The translations under genes and the position numbers were made by a program. Below, piece after piece: positions 51,405 through 60,455 of a DNA stretch of 64,000 nt. Under the pieces are notes generated by a model. The model did no database searches, was not told where the DNA came from, and saw only the letters and a program-made list of their open reading frames with translations. Source of the stretch: Microbacterium sp. 18062 (GTDB taxonomy: Bacteria > Actinomycetota > Actinomycetes > Actinomycetales > Microbacteriaceae); the NCBI RefSeq assembly GCF_902706225.1, contig NZ_CACSKB010000020.1:1-64000 (forward strand), read 5' to 3'. Position 1 is the first letter of the stretch. The number at the start of each line of letters is the position of its first letter.

Positions 51405-51491
51405 AGAACGGGCGGGTGAGGCACCTCGGCTCAGCCGGGCTCAGTCCGCTCGGCCGGGATCGGCCGGGCCTCGCCGGCTCAACCGCCCGGG

Positions 51492-52199
51492 TCAGCCGGT
51501 GAACACCGTGCTGCTGCGACGCTCGTACCACCGGGCGAGCTGCTCGCCCGCGCCGAGCACATGCGCGCGCATCTGGGCGCTCGCGGCCTCGGCGTCGCCG
51601 CGCTCGATCGCCTCGAGGATGCGGAGGTGCTCCTGGTAGTTCTCCTCGCGGTGACGGTCGTCGTTCACCAGCAGCTGCGCCGAGACGTTGCGGGGGAAGG
51701 TCTCGTTGATCTCCTCGATCGAGCGCGCGAGCCGGGCGTTGGCCGACACGGTCGCGATCGTGTTGTGGAAGATGTCGTTCTCCTGGCGGCTCTCGAGCGC
51801 ACGCTCGGTGCCGGAGCGGCCGGCGACGGCCGAGCGCTCGTACATGTCCTGGTTGGCGGTGCGGAGCCGCTCGAGATCGGCGCTCGAGATGCGACTCACC
51901 GCGCGGGCCGCGGCGAGGGCCTCGAGCTCGGCGCGCACCTCGTACGCCTCGCGCACCTCCCAGGGGGCGGGGACGCGGACGACGGCGCCCCGGTTGGGCA
52001 CCACGTCGATGAGGCCGCCGGTCTGCAGCTGACGCAGCGCCTCGCGCACCGGGGTACGGCTCACGCCGAAGTCGGTCGCGAGCTCCGCCTGACGCAGCTG
52101 GGACCCGATCGGGATGTCGCCGTTCATGATTCGCGCGCGGATCTTCGCGGCGATCTCGTCGACGAGCGCGTGCGCGGACGTTTCGTCAGCACCGGCCAT
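51492..52199 (-). CDS. GntR-family regulator (FCD type), likely master regulator of the catabolic region
   Basis: 235 residues. The winged helix is LVDEIAAKIRARIMNGDIPI then LRQAELATDFGVSRTPVREA; the FCD domain has EAYEVRAELEALAAARAVSR, DIFHNTIATVSANARLARSI and HLRILEAIERGD with metal-binding His. GGGAGGAG lies ahead of the ATG at 52199. It is divergent from the reductase operon, and the GGATCC box pair at 52308-52339 lies in between, so it probably represses that operon, and by matching sites also the one at 44778. Confidence 0.9.
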   Translation of the reverse strand: MAGADETSAHALVDEIAAKIRARIMNGDIPIGSQLRQAELATDFGVSRTPVREALRQLQTGGLIDVVPNRGAVVRVPAPWEVREAYEVRAELEALAAARAVSRISSADLERLRTANQDMYERSAVAGRSGTERALESRQENDIFHNTIATVSANARLARSIEEINETFPRNVSAQLLVNDDRHREENYQEHLRILEAIERGDAEAASAQMRAHVLGAGEQLARWYERRSSTVFTG

Positions 52200-52307
52200 A
52201 TGCGTTTTCTCCTCCCGCGCACAGACCCCCTGCCGCACGAGGGGAACGGTAGCAGAAGGCGGCGTCGTGGACCCCGATCGCCATCGCGTGGCGTCCCAAG
52301 AGGAACA

Positions 52308-52339
52308 TATTGGATCCAGGAAAGCCATGTTAGGATCCA
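52308..52339. promoter_or_regulatory. Paired GGATCC operator boxes, promoter of the oxygenase operon
   Basis: TATTGGATCCAGG (GGATCC at 52312-52317) and TTAGGATCCATCC (GGATCC at 52333-52338) are 21 bases apart. The second box ends four bases before the reductase ATG. Spacing and flanks match the pair at 44726-44757. Confidence 0.72.
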
Positions 52340-52342
52340 TCC

Positions 52343-53287
52343 ATGTCCACTGCCGAGGAGATCGTCGACATCCGCGTCCGGGTGCGTGGGCTCGTCCGCG
52401 AGGCCGAGGGCGTGCTCTCGGTGGATCTCGAGCCGCTCTCGGGCGCCCTGCCGGCGTGGGAGCCGGGCGCGCACGTGGATCTGGTCGTGGCGGGCGCGCC
52501 GGTGCGCCAGTACTCCCTGTGCGGCGACCCCGCGGCATCCCGCTACCGCATCGCCGTCCTCCGCGAGCCCGACAGCCGCGGCGGCTCGCGCGCCGTGCAC
52601 GAACGGCTCCGCCCCGGCGACGAGCTCGTGCTGCGAGAGCCGCGCAACCACTTCTCGCTCGAGCCCTCGCCCGAGTACCTCTTCATCGCCGGCGGTATCG
52701 GGATCACGCCGATCCTGCCGATGGCGCGCGCTGCCGCGCGGTCGGGAGCGGCATTCCGGCTGCTCTACCTCGGCGCCTCGCGCACCCGCATGCCGTTCCT
52801 CGACGAGCTCGCGCCGCTCGGCGACGCCGTGACGGTCATCGCCCGTGACGAGGGCACGAGGGCCGATCTCGTCGCCGAGGTCGCCGCGTCGCCCGGCGCA
52901 CTCGTCTACGCGTGCGGACCCGAGCGGATGCTGACCGCCCTGGCCGAGGCCGTGCCCGACGCCGAGACGCGTCTTCGCGTCGAGTACTTCTCGGCGCCGG
53001 AGATCGAGTACGAGCCCGGCGGGCCCTTCCGCATCCGCCTCGATCGCAGCGGACTCGAGCTCGAGGTGCAGCCCGAGGAGTCGATCCTGGAGGTCATGCG
53101 CGGGGCGGGGGTCGACGTGCTCTCCGACTGCGAGTCGGGCATCTGCGGCAGCTGCGAGACGCGCATCGTCGACGGCGAGGCGGAGCACCGCGACTTCGTC
53201 CTGACCGCCCAGGAGAAGGCGCACGGCGACTGCATGATGGTCTGCGTCTCGCGCGCCGCCTGTCCGCTCCTCGTCCTCGACGCCTGA
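52343..53287 (+). CDS. PDR/VanB-type oxygenase reductase
   Basis: 314-residue electron-transfer protein with FMN, NADH and 2Fe-2S domains in phthalate-dioxygenase-reductase order. The FMN site is in PVRQYSLCGDP, the NAD domain starts YLFIAGGIGITPILPMARAA, and the C-terminal plant-type ferredoxin cluster is in DCESGICGSCETRIVDG with a further Cys in CMMVCVSRA. It supplies electrons to the Rieske oxygenase encoded next. First gene of the operon, directly behind the GGATCC boxes. Confidence 0.94.
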   Translation: MSTAEEIVDIRVRVRGLVREAEGVLSVDLEPLSGALPAWEPGAHVDLVVAGAPVRQYSLCGDPAASRYRIAVLREPDSRGGSRAVHERLRPGDELVLREPRNHFSLEPSPEYLFIAGGIGITPILPMARAAARSGAAFRLLYLGASRTRMPFLDELAPLGDAVTVIARDEGTRADLVAEVAASPGALVYACGPERMLTALAEAVPDAETRLRVEYFSAPEIEYEPGGPFRIRLDRSGLELEVQPEESILEVMRGAGVDVLSDCESGICGSCETRIVDGEAEHRDFVLTAQEKAHGDCMMVCVSRAACPLLVLDA

Positions 53288-53336
53288 GAACGCCACCGAA
53301 TCCCGACCCCCGAACCGCACTGAAGGAGCGCATCGC

Positions 53337-54674
53337 ATGCTCAAGCAGGAAGATAACGAGAAGATCACCCGGTCGGGTCCGGGGACGCCGCTGGGGAATC
53401 TGTTGCGGTCGTATTGGCAGCCGGCGGGGTTGGTGTCGGAGATGCCGGGGGAGCGGCCGGTGAAGCAGGTGCGGATCATGAGCGAGGATCTGGTGCTGTT
53501 CAAGAAGCGTGAGGGGTGGGGTCTGATCAGCCGGTATTGCGCGCATCGTGGCGTCGATCTCTCGTACGGGCGGTTGGAGGAGGACGGCATCCGCTGCCTG
53601 TATCACGGGTGGCTCTATGACGGTGAGGGGCGGTGTGTGGAGCAGCCGGCGGAGCCGGATCACAGCCAGTTCCTGGGGAAGGTGCGGATCGCGAACTATC
53701 CGTGTGTCGAGCGCAACGGGATCATCTTCGCGTATATGGGGGCGGGGGAGGCGCCGCCGTTCCCGGACTACGACTGCTTCGTGGCGCCGGAGGAGTACAC
53801 GTTCGCGTTCAAGGGCCTGTGGGAGTGCAACTGGCTGCAGGGGCTGGAGGGCGGCATCGACCCGAGCCACGTCTCGTTCCTGCACCGGTTCATCCAGGAG
53901 GACCCTCGCGAGATGTACGGGCAGCAGTTCGCCGAGGAGGTCGAGGGGACGGGCAAGAAGCTCTCGATGCTCGTCGGTGAGAGCTATCGCCCCGATATCG
54001 AGGTGGAGAGCGCCGAGCACGGCCTGCGGGTGTATGCGCTGCGTCAGCTCACTGAGGACATCAAGCATGTGCGGGTGACGAACCTGATGTTCCCGAACGC
54101 GTTCGTGGTGCCGTTCGGGAACACGAAGGTGTTCACGCAGTGGCATGTGCCGATCGATGACGAGAACCACTACTGGTACATGATCTGGTACGACTTCGCG
54201 GAGACGACGGACAAGGACACCCTGCTGCAGCAGCGCCTGGACGGGGTGAGCCTTCCGGACTACCGGCCGTTGCGCAACCGGAGCAACAACTGGGGCTTCG
54301 ATCCGCGGGAGCAGAAGGAGCTCACCTACACCGGGATGGGCCTGGACATCAATGTGCACGACCAGTGGGCGGTGGAGAGCATGGGGGCGATCCAGGACCG
54401 CACGGTGGAACGCCTCGGTGTCTCTGACCGCGCGGTGAGCGCGAACCGCCGACTGCTGCTGCGGGCGATGGAGGCGTTCGCGGCGGGCGGGCAGACGCCG
54501 TCGCATCCGGTGAGCGGGGCGGAGGCGGCGAAGCTGACCGGTCCGGTCGCGATGGACACGATCGCGGCGAACGACGCGTGGCAGGAGCGGTGGGTGGAGC
54601 GGGAACGGGAGCGCCGGGAGGCGTCGCCGTGGGCGGGTCCGCTGATGAGCGCGGAGGTTCCCGTCGATGCGTGA
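53337..54674 (+). CDS. Rieske non-heme iron oxygenase, catalytic subunit
   Basis: 445 residues. The Rieske 2Fe-2S site is CAHRG near residue 68 and CLYHGW near 87. The catalytic domain holds the mononuclear iron motif GGIDPSHVSFLHR near 180. It resembles the phthalate-4,5-dioxygenase/phenoxybenzoate-type group that pairs with PDR-type reductases and includes hydroxylases and N- or O-demethylases. No small subunit is present, as usual for this group. The first third uses many TTG, GGG, GAT and TAT codons, unlike its neighbours. It overlaps the ligase gene by eight bases. Confidence 0.94.
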   Translation: MLKQEDNEKITRSGPGTPLGNLLRSYWQPAGLVSEMPGERPVKQVRIMSEDLVLFKKREGWGLISRYCAHRGVDLSYGRLEEDGIRCLYHGWLYDGEGRCVEQPAEPDHSQFLGKVRIANYPCVERNGIIFAYMGAGEAPPFPDYDCFVAPEEYTFAFKGLWECNWLQGLEGGIDPSHVSFLHRFIQEDPREMYGQQFAEEVEGTGKKLSMLVGESYRPDIEVESAEHGLRVYALRQLTEDIKHVRVTNLMFPNAFVVPFGNTKVFTQWHVPIDDENHYWYMIWYDFAETTDKDTLLQQRLDGVSLPDYRPLRNRSNNWGFDPREQKELTYTGMGLDINVHDQWAVESMGAIQDRTVERLGVSDRAVSANRRLLLRAMEAFAAGGQTPSHPVSGAEAAKLTGPVAMDTIAANDAWQERWVERERERREASPWAGPLMSAEVPVDA

Positions 54675-56196
54675 GCGCAACGTCGACGAGCGTCCGGTGT
54701 CGGAGAACGGCGGCGGGGTCTCGGCGCGGCCGATGCTCGCCGCCGAGCGCACCGGGTTCGTCGCCCGGCACGACCTATGGAGCGAGGCGCAGTACGCGGC
54801 GGCGGGGCAGATGCGCCGGGTGATGGACGAGATCGGCGTCGAGATGGTGCGGTTCTCGTTCGTCGACCAGCACGGCATCCTCCGCGGCAAGACGATCACC
54901 CGCGCGGGCGTTCCCGCGGTGCTGCGGTCGGGGCTGACGGTGCCGAGCTCGCTGCTGCTGAAGGACACCTCGGGCCAGTCGGTGTTCTCGGTGTTCAGCG
55001 CCGAGACCGGTGTCGGCATCGACGGGTTCAGCGGGGCGGGCGACATCGTGCTGGTGCCCGATCCCGAGACGTTCCGGGTGCTGCCGTGGACCGACCGCAC
55101 CGCGTGGATCCTGTGCGACCTGCGGTTCCCCGACGGTTCCCCGGTGGCGTTGTGCACCCGGTCGATCCTGCGCACGGAGCTGGCGACCCTCGCCTCCCGC
55201 GGCTACGGGATGACGGTCGGGGCGGAGCTGGAGTTCCACGTGTACCGGATGACCGGCGAGGAGCTCACCGCGGCGCACGTCGCCTCTCCGGGTCGTCCCG
55301 GCGACGCGGTGACCGCCGCGCCCACGACCCGGGGCGCGCAGCTGCTGCACGAGGAGTCCCTCGATGCGATGCAGCCCCTCGTCGACGCGCTCTACCAGGG
55401 CCTGACCCTCCTGGACCTGCCGCTGCGGTCGATCGAGCTCGAGTTCGGGCCCAGCCAGTTCGAGATCACGATGGACGCGGGAGACGCGGCCCGGATCGCG
55501 GACGCGATCGTGCTGTGCCGGATGGCGGTGCGCCGCATCGCGCGGGGCCTGGGCTACCACGCGACCTTCATGTCGCGCCCGCAGGGCGCGGAGGGCGCGT
55601 CGACCGGATGGCACCTGCACCAGTCGCTGTACGACCTGACCACGGGCGCGGCGGCGTTCGTGCCGGACGCTCCGGGCACGACCCTCAGCCTCACCGGCTC
55701 CGCGTACCTCGCGGGCCTGCTCGCGCACGCCCCGGCCGCGGCGGCGTTCACCACCCCGACCGTCAACGGGTACAAGCGGTACCAGCCGTTCTCCCTCGCC
55801 CCCGACCGCATCGCGTGGGGCATCGACAACAAGGGCGCCATGATCCGTGCCGTCGGCGGCGCAGGCGACCCCGCCACCCGACTCGAGAACCGTTCCGGGG
55901 AACCCGCCGCGAACCCCTACCTGTACATCGCGTCCCAGCTGATCAGCGGCATGGACGGCATGGAACGAGGCCTCGTGCCCCCCGCACCCACCACCGACCC
56001 CTACCGCGCCGACGCGCCGCCCCTTCCCGCATCCCTCGGCGACGCCATCGACGCGCTCGTCGCCGACGACGCCTTCCGCACCGCGCTCGGAACCACCGTC
56101 GTCGACTGGTACGCGACCATCAAACGCGCCGAGTACGGCCGCTACCTCCGCCACGTCTCAGACTGGGAACAACGCGAATACTTCGACATCTTCTGA
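54667..56196 (+). CDS. Glutamine-synthetase-like ligase (gamma-glutamylation of an amine)
   Basis: 509 residues. Catalytic residues of glutamine synthetase are kept: AELEFHVY, SIELEFGPSQFEITMDAG, GWHLHQSLYDLTTG, NGYKRYQPFSLAPDRIAWGI and RLENRSGEPAANPYLYI. The sequence is divergent from GlnA and close in style to PuuA/IpuC-like enzymes, which couple glutamate to an organic amine with ATP. Together with the Rieske oxygenase and gamma-glutamyltransferase it suggests a gamma-glutamylated pathway. Translation is coupled to the oxygenase. Confidence 0.9.
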   Translation: MRERNVDERPVSENGGGVSARPMLAAERTGFVARHDLWSEAQYAAAGQMRRVMDEIGVEMVRFSFVDQHGILRGKTITRAGVPAVLRSGLTVPSSLLLKDTSGQSVFSVFSAETGVGIDGFSGAGDIVLVPDPETFRVLPWTDRTAWILCDLRFPDGSPVALCTRSILRTELATLASRGYGMTVGAELEFHVYRMTGEELTAAHVASPGRPGDAVTAAPTTRGAQLLHEESLDAMQPLVDALYQGLTLLDLPLRSIELEFGPSQFEITMDAGDAARIADAIVLCRMAVRRIARGLGYHATFMSRPQGAEGASTGWHLHQSLYDLTTGAAAFVPDAPGTTLSLTGSAYLAGLLAHAPAAAAFTTPTVNGYKRYQPFSLAPDRIAWGIDNKGAMIRAVGGAGDPATRLENRSGEPAANPYLYIASQLISGMDGMERGLVPPAPTTDPYRADAPPLPASLGDAIDALVADDAFRTALGTTVVDWYATIKRAEYGRYLRHVSDWEQREYFDIF

Positions 56197-56223
56197 TGCG
56201 ACCCCGGAGAGGGATCTCCGCAT
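56196..56223 (+). terminator. Hairpin after the ligase gene
   Basis: ATGC...GGAGA pairs with TCTCC-GCAT around GGGA with a six-base bulge, right at the stop codon. It shares its layout with 48645-48666. It may weaken rather than stop transcription because the next gene begins 60 bases later on the same strand. Confidence 0.5.
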
Positions 56224-56281
56224 CATCCTGGAACGCCGGTGTCCCCGGCGCACCGAGCCCCGCCGCAGAGAGAGCCAACGA

Positions 56282-57739
56282 ATGAGCATCAGATCGACCG
56301 TCGCCGCGCTGCCGGCCTACGAGCCCTTCTTCCTTGCCGGGGAGTGGGTCGCCGCGGGCGGGCGGGCCCTCCGCCCGGTCGTCGACCCCGCCACGCAGGA
56401 GGCGATCACGACGGTCGCCGACGCGACCGCGGCCGATGTGGATGCGGCGGTGTCCGCGGCCGTCGACGCCCACCGGGACCGCCGCTGGCGGGGGATGGCG
56501 CCGCTCGACCGCGCGCGCATCCTGAACCGCGTCGCCGACCTGATCGAGGCCGACCTCGAGGAGCTCGCGATCCTGGAGACGCGCGACAACGGCAAGCCGA
56601 TCGAGCGCTCCCGGGCCGACACTCTGAGCGCCGCGCGCACCTTCCGGCACTTCGCGGGGGCGCCCTCGCGTCTGGGCGGCACGGTCGTCCCCATCGACGG
56701 CGGCGCCCACCACGTCTACACCGTGATGGAGCCGGTGGGACCTTCGGCACTCATCCTTCCGTGGAACTTCCCGATCATCACGGCGGCCTTCAAACTCGCC
56801 CCCGCTCTCGCCGCGGGCTGCCCGGTCGTCGCCAAGCCCGCCGAGGACACCCCGCTCACCCTGCTGCGGCTCGCGCGCATCCTGCAGGAGGCGGGGGTCC
56901 CCGACGGCGTCGTCAGCGTGCTCACCGGCGACGGCGAGGTCGGCGCGGCGCTGACCTCGCACCCCGGCATCGCGAAGATCAGCTTCACCGGATCGACCGA
57001 GGTCGGGCGGGCCGTCGCACACGCGGCCGCCGACGACTTCACCCGGGTGACCCTGGAGCTCGGCGGAAAGAGCCCGAACATCGTCTTCGAGGACGCCGAC
57101 CTCGACGCCGCCGTGCTCACCGCGATGCGTGCCTCCTTCGGACATTCCGGGCAGATGTGCACGGCCGGCAGCCGCCTTCTCGTGCAGCGCTCGGTCCTGC
57201 CGGAGATGACCGAGCGGCTCGCCGCGGCCGTGCGGAAGGTGCCGGTCGGCGACGGCCTGGACGGGGGCATCACGGTGGGCCCGCTCGTGTCCGAGGAGCA
57301 GCGCCGGCGCGTGCTCGGCTACATCCGTCGCGGCGTCGAGGAGGGCGCCACCCTCGTCGCGGGCGGCGGCGTCCGGGAGCCGGGCTTCTACGTCGAGCCG
57401 ACGCTGTTCGCCGACGTCACGAACGACATGACGATCGCGCGGGAGGAGATCTTCGGACCTGTGGTCGGGATCATCCCGTTCGACGACGAGGCGGATGCGG
57501 TGCGCATCGCCAACGACACGTCCTACGGCCTCGCCGCCGGCGTCTGGACGCGAGATCTCTCGCGGGCGCATCGCATGGCCGCCGCGATCACGGCGGGAAC
57601 CGTCTGGATCAACACCTACAACGTCTTCGACCCCGCGCTGTCGTTCGGCGGCGTGGGAGAGTCCGGGCTCGGCCGCGATCTCGGCGACGAGGGCCTGCGC
57701 GGCTTCTGCGAGGCCAAGAGCGTCGTCATCGCGATCTGA
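56282..57739 (+). CDS. Aldehyde dehydrogenase family protein
   Basis: 485 residues, NAD(P)-dependent oxidation of an aldehyde to an acid. PWNFPIITAAFKLAPALAAG is near residue 158, FTGSTEVGRAV near 238, the general-base Glu in LELGGKSPNIVFED near 260, the catalytic Cys in FGHSGQMCTAGSRLLVQ near 293, and EEIFGPVVGIIPF near 390. It would take the aldehyde produced by an amine oxidase or dealkylation step. Confidence 0.95.
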   Translation: MSIRSTVAALPAYEPFFLAGEWVAAGGRALRPVVDPATQEAITTVADATAADVDAAVSAAVDAHRDRRWRGMAPLDRARILNRVADLIEADLEELAILETRDNGKPIERSRADTLSAARTFRHFAGAPSRLGGTVVPIDGGAHHVYTVMEPVGPSALILPWNFPIITAAFKLAPALAAGCPVVAKPAEDTPLTLLRLARILQEAGVPDGVVSVLTGDGEVGAALTSHPGIAKISFTGSTEVGRAVAHAAADDFTRVTLELGGKSPNIVFEDADLDAAVLTAMRASFGHSGQMCTAGSRLLVQRSVLPEMTERLAAAVRKVPVGDGLDGGITVGPLVSEEQRRRVLGYIRRGVEEGATLVAGGGVREPGFYVEPTLFADVTNDMTIAREEIFGPVVGIIPFDDEADAVRIANDTSYGLAAGVWTRDLSRAHRMAAAITAGTVWINTYNVFDPALSFGGVGESGLGRDLGDEGLRGFCEAKSVVIAI

Positions 57740-57780
57740 TCGCCGCACATCACCCGATCCCCCCTTCACGAGGAGCCCAC

Positions 57781-58794
57781 GTGGTCACCACGGTCAACAC
57801 GGTCACCGGGCCCATCGGGCCCGCACAGCTCGGCGTCACCCTGCCGCACGAGCACGTCTACATCAACATGACGCGCACGACGCCGCAGGACGGGTACCTG
57901 AACGTCGCGGAGGAGATGGCCGCCGAGCTGGCGCTGTTCACGGCGGCCGGTGGCTCGACCCTCATCGACATGACGAACGGCGAGCTCAGCGACTACGCGG
58001 CGCCGGTGGGATGGAGCTCCGACCTGCGCGTCATGCAGCAGAACCCCGACACGGGATCGCGCTCGGCCGCGAACGTGCTCGCGACGAAGGAGATGGCCGA
58101 GCGCACCGGTGTGCAGGTCGTCCTCGGCACCGGCCACTACTACGAGACCTACCTGAACAAGCTCTGGTTCGACCGCAACTCCACCAACAGGATCGCCGAC
58201 TTCCTGATTGCCGACCTGCTCGACGAGATCCCCGGCACCGGGGTGCGCGCGGGCATCATCGGCGAGATCGCCTCCGATCTGTCCCACATCACGGCGACCG
58301 AGGAGCGCTCCTTCCGCGCCGCCGGCCGCGCGAGCCGAGAGACCGGGGTCATGGTCTCCACGCATGCGGCGAGCTTTCCCACGGGGCTGGCGCAGCTCGA
58401 GATCCTCCGCGAGGAGGGCGTCGACCCCTCCCGGGTGGTCATCGGCCACGCCGACACCGTGAAGAGCGTCGACTACTCGCTCGAGCTGCTGCGCCGCGGC
58501 GCGTTCGTCGAGTTCGACTGCCTCATGACGTGCCGGATCGGCGGGAACCTCATCCGCCACCAGATCGACCGGCGCATCGAGTACCTGCGTCAGCTGATCG
58601 ACGCGGGCTACGCCGACCGGGTCCTGCTCTCGCAGGACGTCTGCCAGCGCTCGCACCTGCGCGCCCTGGGCGGCCCGGGCTACACGTTCCTGTTCGAGGA
58701 GTTCCGTGCCATCGCCGTCGAGTCCGGCATCGATGTCGAGACCCTGGACGCCATCCACCGCGACAACCCGCGTCGCGCGATCTTCGGGGAGTGA
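57781..58794 (+). CDS. Phosphotriesterase-family hydrolase, copy 1
   Basis: 337 residues of the amidohydrolase superfamily. Metal ligands appear as LPHEHVYIN (HxH near residue 22), a Glu in GEIASDLSH replacing the carbamylated Lys of classical phosphotriesterase, STHAASF, IGHADTVK and the catalytic Asp in LLSQDVCQRS. Such PHP-like members are often lactonases or amide hydrolases. GTG at 57781; 41 bases after the aldehyde dehydrogenase. Confidence 0.9.
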   Translation: MVTTVNTVTGPIGPAQLGVTLPHEHVYINMTRTTPQDGYLNVAEEMAAELALFTAAGGSTLIDMTNGELSDYAAPVGWSSDLRVMQQNPDTGSRSAANVLATKEMAERTGVQVVLGTGHYYETYLNKLWFDRNSTNRIADFLIADLLDEIPGTGVRAGIIGEIASDLSHITATEERSFRAAGRASRETGVMVSTHAASFPTGLAQLEILREEGVDPSRVVIGHADTVKSVDYSLELLRRGAFVEFDCLMTCRIGGNLIRHQIDRRIEYLRQLIDAGYADRVLLSQDVCQRSHLRALGGPGYTFLFEEFRAIAVESGIDVETLDAIHRDNPRRAIFGE

Positions 58795-58797
58795 CCC

Positions 58798-59811
58798 GTG
58801 CCCATCCACACCGTCCTGGGGCCCATCGAGGCCGCCGACCTCGGGCCGACCTCCATCCACGAGCATGTGCTCAGCGACCTGAGCCTGTGGGCGAAGACCC
58901 CCACCGAGCCCGTTCCGGAGGGCGTGCCGATCGGCCCCGAGCTGACCGGATACCTGCGCTGGAACGCACTGTCGGTGCCCGAGAACCTCATCCTCGACGA
59001 CCCCGAGGCGGCCGGCGCGGAGCTCGCGCACGTGGCCGCCGCCGGCGGATCGGCCGTGGTCGAGCTCACCCTGGAGGGCATGGGGCGCCGGCTCGACCTG
59101 CTGCCCGAGGTCTCCCGCGCGGCGGGCGTGCACATCATCGTCGGCGGCGGCTTCTACGTCGAGGAGACCATGCCCGAGCACGTGCGGGCCGCCGACGTCG
59201 ACGCGCTCACCGAGATCCTGCTCGGGCAGCTGCGCACCGGCATCGGCGACACCGGCATCCTGCCGGCGCTGCTGGGCGAGATCGGCACGAGCTGGCCCAT
59301 CACCGACGCGGAGTGGCGCTCGGCGCGGGCGGCCGCCCGGGCGGGCGCCGAGACCGGTGCCGCCGTCTACACGCACCAGTCGTTCCGGGGAAAGGGCGGC
59401 GTCGACGTGCTCGAGACGCTGCTGGCCGAGGGCATGCCCGTCGACCGGGTCGTCATCGGACACCTCGACGAGCTGTGGGACCCCGGCTACCACCGCGAGA
59501 TCGCGCAGGCCGGCGCGATGCTCGCCTACGACACGTTCGGCACCGACGCGTTCTACGGGAGCGCCGCCCTGCGCAGCCCCTCGGACGCCGAGCGACTCGC
59601 GATGGTCGAGTGGCTGCTGTCGGAGGGTCACGGCGACCAGCTCGTGATCGGCGCCGACATCTGGATGCAGTCGCACCTGCACCGCAACGGCGGTCACGGC
59701 TACGACCAGCTCTTCCGCCGGATCGGCCCCGCCATCGCCGCGCTCGGCGGTCAGGACCTGGCCGACCGCATCCTCATCCACAACCCGCGCCGACTCCTGG
59801 AGCGCCCATGA
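58798..59811 (+). CDS. Phosphotriesterase-family hydrolase, copy 2
   Basis: 337 residues, same family as the gene before it but clearly divergent. Ligands are SIHEHVLSD, a Glu in LLGEIGTSWP, YTHQSF, IGHLDEL and the Asp in VIGADIWMQSHL. Two such hydrolases in a row imply two hydrolytic steps or two related rings or esters. It begins three bases after the stop of copy 1 with GTG. Confidence 0.9.
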   Translation: MPIHTVLGPIEAADLGPTSIHEHVLSDLSLWAKTPTEPVPEGVPIGPELTGYLRWNALSVPENLILDDPEAAGAELAHVAAAGGSAVVELTLEGMGRRLDLLPEVSRAAGVHIIVGGGFYVEETMPEHVRAADVDALTEILLGQLRTGIGDTGILPALLGEIGTSWPITDAEWRSARAAARAGAETGAAVYTHQSFRGKGGVDVLETLLAEGMPVDRVVIGHLDELWDPGYHREIAQAGAMLAYDTFGTDAFYGSAALRSPSDAERLAMVEWLLSEGHGDQLVIGADIWMQSHLHRNGGHGYDQLFRRIGPAIAALGGQDLADRILIHNPRRLLERP

Positions 59812-60455
59812 CCGACTCGACTCCTCCCGCTCCCGCTCCCGCCCTCGACGTCGTCGGCAACGCCGTTCTGGTGGTCGTCGACATCCAGGGCGGCGCCGGC
59901 ACCGTCGTCCTCGGCGACGGCGGGATCCCGCACATGGGCGGCGCCGCCGAGCGCCGGCCGCGCGTACGGCGCACCGTCGATCTCGCACGGGCCGCCGGCA
60001 TCCCGGTCGTGTGGATCCAGGAGGTGCACAAACGGTCGCTGATCGACATCGGCCGCGAGCTCGACGGCGCCGAGGGCCCCCACTGCATCGAGGGCGACGA
60101 CGGCACCGAGATCGCGGCGTGGCTCGACCCGCGGCCGGAGGAGTTCGTGATCCGCAAGCGGCGCTACTCGGCGTTCTTCGGCACCGAGCTGGAGATCGTG
60201 CTGAAGGCCTACAAGGCGGAGACACTGCTGCTGGTCGGCGGGCTCACCGACGTCTGCATCCATTACACCGCCGTCGACGCGCATCAGCACGACTACCGCG
60301 TGCGCGTGCTCACCGACTGCGTGGGCGGATCGAGCCTGCGCGCCCACGACGCCGCGCTCGAGGCCATCCGCTACCTGCAGCGCGACGCCCTCGTCACCTC
60401 CGGGCAGGTGGCCGACTGGCTCGAGCAGACCGCCCGCGAGAAGGAGGACTCATGA
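59808..60455 (+). CDS. Isochorismatase-family cysteine hydrolase
   Basis: 215 residues. Catalytic Asp is in LVVVDIQGGAG near residue 26, Lys in IRKRRYSAFFGTELE and the nucleophile Cys in GLTDVCIHYTAVDAHQHDYR. These enzymes hydrolyse amides such as carbamoyl, nicotinamide or N-carbamoyl sarcosine compounds. Four-base overlaps on both sides place it firmly inside the operon. Confidence 0.92.
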   Translation: MTDSTPPAPAPALDVVGNAVLVVVDIQGGAGTVVLGDGGIPHMGGAAERRPRVRRTVDLARAAGIPVVWIQEVHKRSLIDIGRELDGAEGPHCIEGDDGTEIAAWLDPRPEEFVIRKRRYSAFFGTELEIVLKAYKAETLLLVGGLTDVCIHYTAVDAHQHDYRVRVLTDCVGGSSLRAHDAALEAIRYLQRDALVTSGQVADWLEQTAREKEDS

